A stretch of DNA of 64,000 bases from Echiichthys vipera. Taxonomy: Eukaryota > Chordata > Actinopteri > Perciformes > Trachinidae. The DNA lies in contig OY829653.1 in NCBI GenBank assembly GCA_963691815.1, positions 4,294,444 to 4,358,443 on the forward strand, written 5' to 3'. How positions within the stretch are numbered: the first letter of the stretch is position 1; every line of letters begins with the position of its first letter. Below the pieces are notes generated by a model that had not been told where the DNA came from, searched no databases, and saw nothing but the letters and a program-made list of their open reading frames with translations. The position numbers and the translations under genes are program-made. Of the stretch, positions 13,325-25,442 are shown one piece after another.

Positions 13325-13624
13325 GGACTTGTACTTATGAAGCACCTTTCTAGCCTTCTGACTACTCAAGGCGCTTTCACAGTGTTTGTCACATTCACCC
13401 ATTCACACAGACGTTCACACTGATGGCAGTGGACATCTACAGACCATCTTATCTAACCATTCACACCACATTCACACACCCATGTGCAGCACGGGGAGCA
13501 ATTCGGGGTTCAGTGTCTTGCCCAAGGACAATTCGACATGTCGACCAGGGAAGGTGGGGATCGAACTGCCAATCTCTCGAATGGAGGACGACCCACTCTT
13601 TCACACGCCACAAGCCACATGACC
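13325..13624 (-). mobile_element. tRNA-derived SINE (type B)
   Basis: In reverse orientation it has a B-box-like element (about 13558-13570), followed by the CTTGGGCAAGACACTG motif and a tail with AAAGCGCCTTGAG, the same layout as 23623-23956. The sequence CCAAGTATAT is present at 13315-13324 and again at 13625-13634, a 10-bp target-site duplication. The A-box end is degraded. Non-coding, mobilised by a LINE. Confidence 0.75.
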
Positions 13625-13634
13625 CCAAGTATAT

Positions 13635-16055
13635 TAATTATAATTTTTACTTCTTCTCCACCAGTTCCCGTCTTACCGTTTACAGTTTTAAACAGGAGAA
13701 TTATAATAAGACTCAAACTTATTTGCAAGAAGTTAACTTGGACCCAAACTAACTACTTGGCAGACGATGGCAGTGGCAGTTCTCATGTTTTATATACAGT
13801 AAAGAGCGAGCCGCCATCAGCTCTGGGTCTGTCTCTCTAGCAGCTTGTGTTTGCCTGCGCGGAGCACAGTCCTTTTCTGCAGAAGATGCTCGGAGAATAC
13901 AAACCACGCGGGGAAAGCCAAAACTTGATTGGTTTCCAGTCTTTGTTGACCGACTTTGCCCATAACATTACAAGACCCTGACCTCTATTCTGAGATACAG
14001 ATTATATTTTATTTCATTTACTGTTGGAGGCTGATGTGCTTCCATAATCAGTCTACAGGTCTAATGCAACTACTGATGAGCTGCCTCACCTGTTTGCATT
14101 TTAAACACAACACTGGGGTGTACTTCACATCAGCGAGATTAATCATTGAGATGATCAAGAAAAGACGGTCCCATGATCGTCTTCGGTGTTAATCGGGCTA
14201 ACGTTATTTAGAAAAAGGAGGTCTGGAAATAATTTATGCGTGTATCCGCTCAGCTCGACAGTGTAGAACTCAGTTTCACATAAAGCAGACCTACTTGACT
14301 CCACTGAAAGGTGAAAACTCAGTGATTCACAAGGATTTGGAGGCTGGAATATCAACCGAATAGACAACGAGAGCCGTTCTTCAATATGACGAGAAAGTAC
14401 TCTCCTTTTTCGCCCTGTTCAGAAAGGATGTTGACAAGAAAGATCAACGCCTGTGTCTCATAACAGACATAACATTCCCGAGCTGTCAGTGCACCACAAG
14501 CACGGACGCACACATAAACAAATCATTATGCTGCAGGGAAGGGAAAGATGCTCGAGTACACACTTCTGTACCAAATCGAATATATTTATTGTCTGCTTAC
14601 ATATTTCCCCGACAAGTCCGTCATGGAAACTTGTTTTCATTTCTTTCTCAGGATTAGATTATGGATAAAATCAAACTGTAAACACATTTAATTAAACTAC
14701 AGCTATAATAAATAAAGCCCGACTCTCTTGCACAAACGGAGGGATAGCGATCAGGCAACAGTAGCTTGCCCAAATGGGTGGAATGACTCATAGCACCATA
14801 ATTGAATTCTGAACGGGCATTTACAAGGACGAAAACAATGGGAGACACGGAGACTTCCCAGAAGCTGAAGCAAGCATCCATTAGATTCAGTTAGATTCTG
14901 CTCGTTGATACTGGCAGTGCCCCGAGACAGAGAGAGAGACGGAGGCAGAGCCCCGGCGATTCCATCAGAGGCCTCGTGACTAATCCCCGACAAAGATCTG
15001 TTCTTTATAAGGATTACATAACGTGCCATCATTAGTCATGTTCCATGAAGCATATGTTGAGCTAATTGACAACAATTTCAAGAATCAACATGAAGTGGAA
15101 AACCTGTGGAAAGTAGCACACTGACCAGACCAGATGGTTTTTGTTCTTGGTATCTTTTCCCCCCCTCTTAAGAAACATTCTCTGTAACTTTTTCATTTCA
15201 AACAGACGTTCACTGCACCTCTGGACGCAGCATCCGGGCTTTTTCAGGAAGTCCTTCCTCCTAAGCCTGACAACGCCATAACCAACCGCAAGTTAGTCTG
15301 GAAAGTCTCAGTTCATGTCGGATTTCTAAGTCTGTGTATTTAACGGGCGTAGACCAAAATACCTCTGGACGCAAAGCTGCAGACAATCAGAGCAACGGAA
15401 CATGTGACCTATCTTTGAGCTACGGACAAACAGGCGACAGCGTGAGGAGGCGAGCCGTGACGTGTAGCATCGACATGTTTACGAACATCAGAATTAGAAA
15501 ACCGTACTTGAACAGAAAGTTCCACATCAGCTGCAGCCGTCTTGATTGGTTTTGAAAAGGCCAAACCGTTTTTCCTCCCAACTCGTCACATGCTGCCGTT
15601 TCGTCAGGACCCTTTGGCATCAAACGCACGGCACTCCCCGTCGCTGTTTTAAACACGGAGAACAGGTTTACGTTGTGAACTCGCATCAAACTATGTGGTT
15701 AGGTTTGGTTTAACAAACCCTTCGGTTAGGGTTAGGAGAATATCGTAGGTGGGGGTTCAAATAAGTGTGTTTGCAATGTAACTATGATGCACAGGAATCG
15801 ACTGGACACAAACCGTAATTGCCGTGGGGAAAATTTGGTTTAATTTTGGTTTGATGGATCCACTCCCAAGCAATCCTCCTTGCACAGAGTTGAGCACTCC
15901 TGATTTGTCCGCTTCCCAGGCTACTTTCATCTCATTCAACATCATGCGCAATCAAAATAAGCAGAAAAGTGTAAAGGGTGCGATAATAAAGGGAAAAATT
16001 AGCCCCAGTAGAAACAGTACACAAGTAATTAGTACTACTCTAAAACAACACATTG
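13635..16055. other. Unassigned noncoding DNA
   Basis: No coding exon recognised. The part at about 15560-15740 has the motif ACTATGTGGTTAGGT, which recurs as ACTACGTGGTTAGGT near 16817, so an old dispersed repeat may span this boundary, split by the SINE at 16057. Confidence 0.4.
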
Positions 16056-16056
16056 A

Positions 16057-16132
16057 AGAAGAAGAAGAAGAAGAAGAATTTACTTTTATTAATCCCGCAA
16101 GGGAAATTACATTTTTTCACTCATTATCCATG

Positions 16133-16183
<51 letters not shown>

Positions 16184-16395
16184 CCCAAATACACACATGC
16201 ACAAACAGGACCTATATACATGCAATTAACGGAGAGATGTCAGAGTGAGGGGGCTGCCAGTGACCAGCGCCCCGAGCAGTTGGGGGTTCAGTGCCTTCCT
16301 CAACAGCATCTCGGCAGTGCTCAGGAGATGAACTGGCACCTCTCCAGCCACCAGTCCACACTCCATACATGGTCCACACATGGATTGCTTCTAGT
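16057..16395 (-). mobile_element. tRNA-derived SINE (type A) with internal CA array
   Basis: Reading on the minus strand, a body with GGAGAGGTGCCAGTTCATC, GCACTGAACCCCCAACTG and CAGGTCCTG is followed by a GT array and a tail ATTTCCCTTGCGGGATTAATAAA, ending in (CTT)n. The same body and tail occur at 52013-52253, 58094-58354 and 63912-64000. The tail resembles LINE ends at 31500-31545 and 32815-32850, suggesting LINE-dependent mobilisation. No target duplication could be defined. Confidence 0.72.
16135..16181. repeat. (CA)n microsatellite
   Basis: Uninterrupted AC dinucleotide run of about 47 bp within the SINE tail; other copies of this SINE have only short CA runs here, so it expanded locally. 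Confidence 0.95.
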
Positions 16396-19300
16396 TCATA
16401 CAGCTAGGATCATACTGGCAGATAACTCTAAATCTTATATTGTTATTATCCATATTAAAAACCCTCAAAACCCTGAAAATGTTTGGGGATTTTTGTCTTT
16501 AGTGACAGGATTATAATCCTCTCTGTCCGTCCAGGATCATCTGAAGGAACGGAGAACCAGACGATCCAAAATGGAGGACGCTATCCAAGCTGATCAGCTG
16601 TGAACCACCCACTTTTATTTAATCTCCTGTGGAGTATTAACTGCTCCATAAAAGAGGCACGAGCTGCAGGAGTCAACCCAGTCGCCAGAATAAAATGTTG
16701 GCATTGAACGTTAAAGATCAGCGTTAACCTCTGCAACACGTTATCATTCATACCAGCATTTACTGACGCTCCATGGTTTAAAAAATGATTAACGTAACTT
16801 AGGTTTAAGCAATGAAACTACGTGGTTAGGTAGAGATTAGGGTTTGGGTCTGTTATACTATGTACCTGACCGGTGGAGCGCTTGCTCTGAACATTGGAAT
16901 AATTGCACATTGGAAAATAGGAATCAAACACTGGAGTCGTTGAAAGTCTGGTACACACGGTACAGTACGTATATGTACATTCAAGGGTGTCAAAAATGTT
17001 AAATATCAATGTTTCTGTGGTTTTCAGACACGTACAAAGCCAACATTTTTCCTGGCAACCAGGCTGCAATGGTTACAAATGCGTGTTTTGCATAAACTGT
17101 GTTAACTGTTTAGCTACCAACGTTATGAGCGAGCTCGCTTTAAGGCTCAGCTCATCTGTGATTCTGTACACAACACACAACCCCACACTCGACGAGTTCA
17201 TCCAAAACAGACCCACAAGCTGAAAGTCAAACAGATTTAGGGTCCAAATTGTCTTGTTTATTTTGAAATAATTAAGAGATGAGGTTTGATTTCTTTCCTG
17301 GGAACGTCTCCTGCAGGGTTTCCGATGATCTAGTAGGAAAATATACTTCATCATTGTTTTTTGGAGAATATCTCAGATCTGAGCTCTGAACATGAGGCAT
17401 GAAAGTGAAGAAGAAGCGTGAATGATGGAGGTAAAAGCTAATCGGGGCAGATGTGCCATCCCCTGAGGAAAAATGCCTCCCATCCCTCACCATCCACAGG
17501 CGGATATTTCCGAGGCTGCTGGTTGGAAAGCACTCAGCATCCTATCTGTTTTGATCATCAGATTTCTGACAGCACTACTGATTGTAGATCACACAGCATG
17601 TTTGCAGCTCGAGTACCTCCTCCTCCTCCTCCTCCTCCACCACTCTTGATTTGCCTTGCTTGCAGATTTTTCTCCATATGCAGCACTTTGTTGGATGGCA
17701 TACATCTCCTGATGAATAGGGGGGACCTTTGGCCCCTGTAGCGGCGTTTGAAAACGAGCGAAAGCCATGAAAGTCGAGTCAAGCTGCAGGCTAAAACCGG
17801 CACGCACTAACTCCCCGCTGATACCCCATACACTCAGGAATAATAGTGCCTTACAAAAACACAATAAATGTGATAATTATCGGCATATCTACAACATCAG
17901 CTTCTTTTTCACTTCAAAATAAAAGCACAAAACATCACAAACGCAAAAGCCTGCAGTCACTCAGCCCACTTTCCCAGGTTTTCGCCTCGAGGCTATGAAA
18001 ATCAATCTTGGACCATTTTCTCTTTTGTATTATTCCAACTTCAAAACACTGTGCCAGATTTGCTCAACCCGAACAATTAGAGGTGACCCATAGTCAGAGC
18101 ATTACTGGTGGTTTGGCTCCGTGTTTCAGCCTGGCTTTGTCACAGCAGGTCAGAGACGGAGAGTGCTGCTACAGTAAGGCTTTCCATCATCTCAGCTAGT
18201 TACTGCCTGGGAGAATGACCCATATGGAATCCACATGCGTGGCCAGCGTTACCCTGAACGGGTTAATGTTGGTCACGGCCAGGTTGTCATGCTTCAGGGG
18301 CACAAAGGCTTTGATGAACCACCTCTTGGTGTGACGCCAGAGACGCAGAGGAAAACCGCGAGGCGAACGCTTCCTTGAAACATCTGCGCTAAGTCGATGT
18401 GACTCATTCAAAGCATTGTGTTCATGTTGTGTTCCTGGCTTTATGAGAAAACTCTCCATGTAGCCGACAGCCAAACATTAAGGTAGTAGGTTTTACATTT
18501 CAGTGTGTTACACTTTCAGATTCAGATTTATACTGAGGTAATGCTCCTCTGCGACCGTCATTTGGCACAGACAGCACAGTTTGCTTTCCACCTTGTAACT
18601 CTTCAAAAGAGCTCGTGTGCAGCCGAACGGGCTAATTGGGTGGAAATGTGTTGACATTTCACCAACACGTCTCTCTAGAAGTAGCATGAGACGTATCCAA
18701 TCAATTATTCAGATGATCTAAGCATGAATAAGACAAGCATGCTCTGGGTCACCGCTGGTCACACACACGGGACCCTTCAAGCGCTAATGGTTCATTTGGA
18801 GAACGTCCGCCTGGTGTGTTGCATGAAAACTAATCCTGCTCACTCGGGCGTTTCTCACCTGGAGTTTGGTTTCAGTGACCTGCTGCTTCATATTCAAAAC
18901 ATCCGTGCAGCTGGGTGCACTCCACAGTGCAGAAGAAGAGTTTTCCTTATCCCTTTTGGAAGCAATTTCAATGAATGATGGCAAAATTAACACTTATACT
19001 TACTTATATAATTATATATATGTGCATATATTGATTACAAAGCACAGCCGAATGTTATGTGAGGCCTCAGCAGAGTAAGACAAATCAATCAGATATCTTC
19101 CAAAATTAGCATCTCCTCCTTTGTCTAACTATCTCTCTACTGCAGCTGGGAAAGAAAGAGCAAATGTTTGGAAGTTCCCCACTCGATATAACTAAGTCAG
19201 CTTAAAGTGAACTTTCCAATGGATCCTTGCAGAGTGAGGACATTGAAATCGCCTTTGAAAGGAATGTCATTACAGCCAGAATGGACAGAAGGGACAATTA

Positions 19301-19555
19301 CAATGATCAATCATGCTTATGGGCACGTCGGTGTTGTTTAAAAGCAGGCTTGAAAGATGTAGAACTGAACAGGAAGACTTCATTCATAGTGAGCAGCAAG
19401 TCCCACAGTTACTGATGGCCCCGTACCAGTGATGTTTTGACTGCGGCGGCCCGAGTGGGGCACTGACTTATACGGGCATGTCGTGAAGTATGTGCATGCA
19501 CACAAACACACGTCGGAGTCACATTAATTTACCATTTCTGTGTCCACTACTCATA
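16396..19555. other. Unassigned noncoding DNA
   Basis: No exon or element recognised apart from the short CTC repeat at 17615-17640. Confidence 0.45.
17615..17640. repeat. (CTC)n microsatellite
   Basis: Run of CCT/CTC triplets ending in CCACCACTC. Open frames through it encode only poly-Pro or poly-Gly and are not genes. Confidence 0.9.
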
Positions 19556-19559
19556 TCTA

Positions 19560-20528
19560 CTTTAGCCCTTCGAGACCCACCGTAGACTCATTTTAGGGTT
19601 TTTAGTAGGTGCAAAATTGACCTCCCTGCAAACTACCACATTAGGACCCCCACACCACAAACACCACAGAAAAATACATGCTAACATCCATGTTTTTGAC
19701 ATCTGGGGATTTCTGTAAGACTTCCATTGTTCGTCGATTGGATGGCGAGCACTTCTGTTCTGTAAACTACTCAGAAACCCCCTTAACGTCAATACACCTA
19801 TGGACGTCATCCATCCTCTGAATGCCTGAAGTCTCTAGTCTGTGGTTGTAAATTTCCGTGAGGCCGTGATGATCCTAGAGGTCACAACAGCTCATTTCTA
19901 CAGTGAGCTCAAGTTTTTTTTAGAAATGCTCTCACTCTATAAAAGGCTACTATGGCGACTAACATCACCACACATGAAGACAACTGGGCCCATTAAGTCC
20001 ACAAGAGACTGAGCATTAAAGTCAGATACAATTTATGCAATCAAAGACTGTTTATAGACCCCAGTATGCAGAAATATTCAAACACAACATTTAAAATTAG
20101 GCCAGCATGACACATTTGTAGTGCAAGAGAAAAACTGCATGTTATCCCCACATTGTGTGTCTGTTTCGTTCAGATGTCTTGAGGTCAGAGGTCAAGGGAC
20201 CCCTTAAAAAGGCCATTTTTTTAACCAAATTTAGCCTAACTTTGGAGCGTTATTTAGCCCCGTTCCTGACAAGCTAGCATGATATGGTTATACCGGTAGC
20301 TAGTTTCATATGATACCTACGTCTTCACTTGAAATTCGAACCTGCTACAACCTCTTACAGCTGAGATTTTGCGTTATCCCATTCACATATTTCATGCGTA
20401 TTTTTAAGCTTCGCAAAGCTGTAAGGGGAATAACAACATTCGATAAAACTTCCCGAGCTGTGCAAGAAAACTTTCACTCTTTAAGCGTTTTTTAGCCTTT
20501 TTCTGAAAAGAGTTGAATTAGCTGAATT
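19560..20528. repeat. Probable old dispersed repeat, unclassified
   Basis: The motifs CTTGAGGTCAGAGGTCAAGG (about 20178) and TTTAGCCTAACTTTGGAGCG (about 20229) recall a widespread fish repeat as I remember it. No second copy lies in this window, so the assignment rests on memory of the family and the limits are unclear. A younger SINE is inserted at its right side (20541). Confidence 0.35.
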
Positions 20529-20540
20529 AGTTCTTACATA

Positions 20541-20910
20541 GGGCGACATGGTGATGTGGTGGTTAGTACTGTCGCCTCACAGCGAGAGGGTTCCTGGTTG
20601 GAATCCCGGCTGGGGCCCTTCTGTGTGGAGTTTGCATGTTGTCCCCGTGTCTGCGTGGGTTTCCTCCGGGTTCTCCGGTTTCCTCCCACAGTCCAAAGAC
20701 GTGCAGGTGTTCGGTTCATTGATGACTCTAAATCACCCGTAGGTGTGAATGGTTGTCTGTCTCTGTGCATCTCTATGTGTCCTGTGATAGACTGGCGTCC
20801 TGTCCAGGATGGACCCCACCTCACGCCCAATGTCAGCTGGGATCGGCTCCAGCCCCCCGCGACCCCGACAGGGACAAGCGGTTGAAGATGAATGAATGAA
20901 TGAATGGATG
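20541..20910 (+). mobile_element. tRNA-derived SINE (type C), near full length
   Basis: The head has an A-box-like GATGTGGTGGTTAGTAC, the phrase CTGTCGCCTCACAGCGAGAG, and a B-box-like GGTTGGAATCC. The body includes TGGAGTTTGCATG, TCCCACAGTCCAAAGACG and GACTGGCGTCCTGTCCAGG, and the tail is (GAAT)n. A 12-bp target duplication is visible: AGTTCTTACATA (20529-20540) and AGTTCTTATATA (20911-20922), one mismatch. Other copies are at 32287, 35060, 61156 and 62288. Non-coding; transcribed by RNA polymerase III when active. Confidence 0.85.
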
Positions 20911-21739
20911 AGTTCTTATATAGCGAATATTTATCTCACATGATCTGCTGACCGCTGTATATATTATGAAACATGGCTAACACTAGCTGACATGAAGAAC
21001 AAGTAACACCTGCACAATTGAAACAACTTCCTGAAGAGCTCTCTCCATTTTTCTCTTGTACAGTAAATGTGTTAGAGGGTCGTGACTTGTTTCCTTTCCG
21101 GTTAGCAACCTCTACTGTGCGCTAACTTCTGCCCAAACTACATTGTAGCTAGTTTATAAGCTTCAAGCAAGCTGACGTAAACTTGCCTAATTCGCATCTC
21201 TTTCTTTGAGAGAGTTTCGCTCAAAATTTGTCTGGCAATCGATCGGAAACATGGCTGTTGTTACTGTCTGATGACCCCGAGGAGGCAGACACGAGGCCGC
21301 TCATATTTATGATATGATCAGTACGATACGACATGAAAAGCAACGACAGAGACAAGAAAAAACACTTTCTTTTAAGTCATCCACTGATTTAACGGCACAA
21401 ATCTGTCTTCCTCTCATAAAAGTCCCTCCACACCACAGACTCCGTCCCCTCTCTGCACCTAAAAGCGTCTCTGATTTCAAAGCTACATCTCTGCACACAT
21501 TTATCCCTCCGGCAGCGGTTGCATTGCCCGACATCTGTTCCTGCCCCTTCCTCTCTTTGCAGTTCACTGTCCTTGGATAGTCTGACAGGTCCTTAAAATC
21601 CACTTCATCATTATAATGTGTCATTTTATGTGAACGGCCTCCAGCCATTAGTCAAATGGCTTTGGGTTCACACCGGAGAAAGCAGAACTGATCTCAGCGA
21701 ACGTGATCATGATCAGGAGTAAATACTGTATACAGCTAA

Positions 21740-21740
<1 letters not shown>

Positions 21741-21812
<72 letters not shown>

Positions 21813-21823
21813 ATGTGTGTGTT
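21741..21823. repeat. (GT)n microsatellite
   Basis: GT dinucleotide run with one ATCTGT interruption. The long Cys-Val open frames across it are artefacts of the repeat. Confidence 0.95.
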
Positions 21824-21964
21824 ACAGATAGTAGTGGTCATGTACAGGATGCAGTGTGTGACAGGCTGGGGGATTGGGGGAAGGAAAAGCTGGGAGTCGG
21901 GCGGTGTCGTTCATTACACGCACCGGTGCACACGCATAACCCCGGCTCAGACACACAGCTATCA

Positions 21965-21965
<1 letters not shown>

Positions 21966-22016
<51 letters not shown>

Positions 22017-22032
22017 CACACACACACACACC
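21966..22032. repeat. (CA)n microsatellite
   Basis: CA run with a single CTCT interruption, about 145 bp from the GT array and on the complementary phase, so the two could pair as an imperfect inverted repeat. Confidence 0.95.
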
Positions 22033-23095
22033 TGCCATGCACACACACTTCTCCACAGGCAGAGAGGACAAACCTCCCTGCCTGTCCCACGCCTCACACA
22101 GACGAACACAAAGACAGTTACCTTTTATTCCTCCTCATGCATCAGTCCTCTTCTCTCATTACATCCTCATCGGTCCTGAGTTCAGACCTCAGCTCGATCC
22201 AAACACACAGTTTCTCATGTTTCCACTAAAACACCATTAATTCCATCGGTTGCTTTTAGCAGCTTGTAAAAACGTTAAAACACACAAACTTCTATATATA
22301 TATAAACGAGAGGGCTCTGGTGCTTTTAACTTATACTTGTTAAAGTGTCTGAATAACAAACAACCAGAGGAGAAAATGCATTTAAGTGCTTTTATGTGAG
22401 CTCATCGCACAAACGAAAAAATAAGTCTTAAATATCTAAAACTCAAATGCTTTTAATAAATGTCTCACATGTTTTATGATTGTAAAAGAAAAGATGAGAC
22501 GGGCTAATGCTTTGTTAGTTACACATATTAGAAGAAGATGTTTGAAAAATGTGTTGTGTTTTTTTGTTTTTATAAAACAGTTAAAATGGAAAATCCATTG
22601 AAAATAAACAGCAATGATACAAAAATCCCAGTGAAAAACACCGTTCTCTGTTCTAAAATGTGCTTTTCACTACAGATATAAAGGAAATAAAATTAATTAA
22701 TTCATTTTTTTGAGTTATCATTAATCAAATTAGATAGATCCAGCAGTTGTCAGAGTTTGTTTGAATTATTATTATTAGTTTTCAAGGAGTAATAATAAAG
22801 AAATCCAAGTAAATTTGATATTGAAAATAAGATTTGCACCAAATAAACTGTATATTATTGTGATGCTTTTTTTATTAAGTTGACTACGGCGTAAAAATCA
22901 GCAGCTCAACTACATTTTCCCCACTTTTTAACAGCAATTCATGTCACAAGAAACTTCATTTATGTAGAATTTAATGAGAAAAGTTTAATCTGAGTCGTAT
23001 TTTAGCAGGAAACATGAACATTCACAGAAACTTAAAATCCAGGTTAAAAAAAAAGAATATTCTGTAAGAAAAAAAAAAAAGGGTAATTCACGAAT
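22033..23095. other. AT-rich unassigned DNA
   Basis: Strongly AT-rich with many A and T runs; nothing recognised. Confidence 0.5.
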
Positions 23096-23099
23096 GATC

Positions 23100-23520
23100 T
23101 GTCCTGTGAAGGCCACCGGAGCCTGCCGCCATCTTGAAACTATTGACCCGGGACCTTCGTTGGTCTCCGTCTCTGCCCCGTCCCATCACGGCCGATTCAG
23201 GTCAGAGGACTTGACAAACGATTGGCTGTCTCAGTGAGCGAGCGGTCCAATCAGCACAGGGCGCGTGGATGAAATTGCGGGCCAGATAGTGTTGCTGGCA
23301 GACTCCTCATTAATTACTGCGCTTCTATCAATATCTAATTACACCGGCTGTCTGGCTGAGCGCGGAGGAAGATGAACCTCATACTGGAAGTCTTTATATT
23401 GGTAATAGAGCCACCAAGCTGTGATGCCGTCTCCCTCTCCCCAGCCGGGTCATCGCTGCCCTGAGACCTGAGGGATTACACTTCAGCTGCTGTTTCATTA
23501 GAGGCATTTTTACTTTACAG
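23100..23520. other. Candidate conserved noncoding block
   Basis: A sharp change from the AT-rich flank to a mixed-composition, non-repetitive block. It holds homeodomain-type core sites (ATTAATTACTG and CTAATTACACC, about 23311-23345). No open frame spans it. Conservation cannot be shown from one sequence, so this is a guess from texture alone. Confidence 0.25.
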
Positions 23521-23622
23521 ATGCAGAGGGAATGCAGTTAATTCCCATTACAGCAGAGAACGGCTGCCTCTCACTCACACCTCACGTGATATGTCCATGT
23601 TAAGTCAAATATTGGTGGATTT

Positions 23623-23956
23623 GGGGCGACTGTGGCTCAGTTGGTAGAGTGAGTCGGCCAGTGTCAGAAGGGTCGGGCAGTTCGATCCCCGCCCTGCCCT
23701 ACTTGTGTCATGGTCGTCGTGTCCTTGGGCAAGACGCTTCACCCACCTTACCTCGTGTGTATGTGTGTGACTGCTGTATGTGTGACGAGGTGGTCGGAGG
23801 GGCTGCAGGCGCTGATTGGCTGCCACGCATCCGTCAGTCTGCCCCAGGGCAGCTGTGACTACTGCGGTACCACCACCATATACGTCTGTGTGAATGAACC
23901 AGGACTCTGTAAAGCGCCTTGAACACTGAGAAAGACGCTATATGACTCAAATCCAT
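23623..23956 (+). mobile_element. tRNA-derived SINE (type B)
   Basis: The head GTGGCTCAGTTGGTAGAG (A box, from 23632) and GGCAGTTCGATCCCC (B box, about 23676-23690) are spaced as in a tRNA. A body with CCTTGGGCAAGACGCTTCACCC follows, then the tail GTAAAGCGCCTTGAAC and GACGCTATATGA. The tRNA-like part lacks a closing acceptor stem, so it is a SINE and not a tRNA gene. Target duplication not resolved. Confidence 0.8.
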
Positions 23957-24024
23957 AATAATAATCATTTATTTCCATATTTTCTACTGGTTTTAGATTC
24001 TAACTGGAAATTGTATGTTCACTT

Positions 24025-24120
24025 TTTGTGTTTTCTGTTTTTACCTCATCGATTTGTGTCGTTTGGTTTGTTGTAAAGCATTTAATGTTGTGATAGGTGT
24101 TATATAAATAAATAAAGTTT
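24025..24120 (+). repeat. Retroposon tail fragment
   Basis: The string GTAAAGCATTTAATGTTG followed by GTTATATAAATAAATAAAG resembles the 3' tail of tRNA-type SINEs and their LINE partners. No head is present. Confidence 0.4.
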
Positions 24121-24766
24121 TGACTATAGCCTCCGACCAAACTGTCCAATCTTCTGAAGAAAATTACAAAATTCCACATTTATTGAACTGTTCGATGATT
24201 ATTTTCTGTAAACATTATTTCCCTACATTATAGTTTGGTGCATTGTGTTTAATTCTGGTATTCATTTTAATTTAAATAGGTTTCTGCTGAGTAAGAGTTT
24301 AATTTTGTCTAAAAGAAAATATAACGAGTCTTCAAAAACTCAAATGTGTGTAATATTTGAATGTTAACTCCCTCTAATGTCAAAACAGTAAACCCCCAAA
24401 ATGTAAAGAGAAGAGCTATAAAGTTACGTCTCTGTCAGGAACTCAAACAAACAAACTAAAGTTACTGCATTGCAATTTTGTTTCTTCCTTTTACTGATAC
24501 TTTAAGACACTTTAATGCCGTTTACTGACAGAAATAAATATAAATTCCTGAACCTTTGAACATAAAAGGCAAAAAGTAAAAGTCAGCCATAGACACATAT
24601 TTAACAGACGTTGTGTTTAGTTTATTTAGACTCAAAAGGAAAGTGTTCAAAGACAAACTTAAATAAAGAAATGCAGAAAGCTGATTTCCATCTGTAGATT
24701 ACACACTACACGATGCTACAGTGCAAAATTACGATACATACACACAAATACACGACATAACGTTAC

Positions 24767-25429
24767 CCTCAATTTTTAGCAATTTCAGTCAAAAGCAACT
24801 GGACTTGGTTATTTGTCTAGGAAGACGTTTCACCTCTCATCCAAGAGACTTCATCAGTTCATGTACGCATCTGACCAGGCTGGGACTGGACCAGGACCAG
24901 GACCAGGACCAGGACCAGGCTGGGACTGGTCCAACTAGCTGGTGTGAGATCCAGGTATTTAACCTCTCACAAGGCCGATGATGTCACTGGAACCCTTTGT
25001 GCTCCAAGTGCCAACGGCCGTCGTTAGAGTGGCAGCCGTTGGTGGGCAGTTGGTTTGGACTTCGTTAGTGCTCTATTGAGTCTTAACGACAGTTGTTGGA
25101 GTCAGCCTGGTCCTGGTCCTGGTCCAGCCCCAGCCTGGTCCTGGTCCTGGTCCTGGTCCAGTCCCAGTCTGGTCAGATGCGTACATGAACTGATGAAGCC
25201 TCTTGGATGAGAGGTGAAACGTCTTCCTAGACAAATAATCAAGTCCAGTTGCTTTTGACTGAAATTGCTTTGAGGATAACGACGACCTGGACACATGAGA
25301 ACATTCACAGGCCCCTTAATAAACAGTTAACATCAGGTCAGGACCAAGACCAGGACCAGGCTGGGACTGGACCAGGACCAGGACCAGGCTGGGACTGGAC
25401 CAGGACCAGGCTGGGACTGGTCTGGCTGG
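24767..25429. mobile_element. Inverted-repeat retroposon-like element with minisatellites
   Basis: A left arm (about 24780-24930) and right arm (about 25105-25280) are inverted copies of the same sequence, including GCAATTTCAGTCAAAAGCAA and its complement, separated by about 170 bp of unique sequence. Both arms contain CCAGGA/TCCTGG hexamer arrays, and a third array lies at 25336-25425. The whole is bounded by the 13-bp direct repeat GACATAACGTTAC (24754-24766 and 25430-25442), which looks like a target duplication. The inverted partial copy and variable-length duplication fit a Penelope-like or other LINE-type insertion, but no coding domain remains. Confidence 0.7.
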
Positions 25430-25442
25430 GACATAACGTTAC

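Noticed and set aside
15560..16860. One large old transposon split by the SINE
   Set aside because: Only a 15-bp motif with one mismatch is shared between 15690 and 16817; too little to define an element.
20534..20885. Open frames of 98-109 codons on both strands
   Set aside because: They lie inside a SINE; the similar frames at 34992-35435 and 62137-62620 occur because those are other copies of it.
23623..23700. Possible tRNA gene
   Set aside because: A and B boxes are present but the acceptor stem does not close and a SINE body and tail follow; SINE instead.
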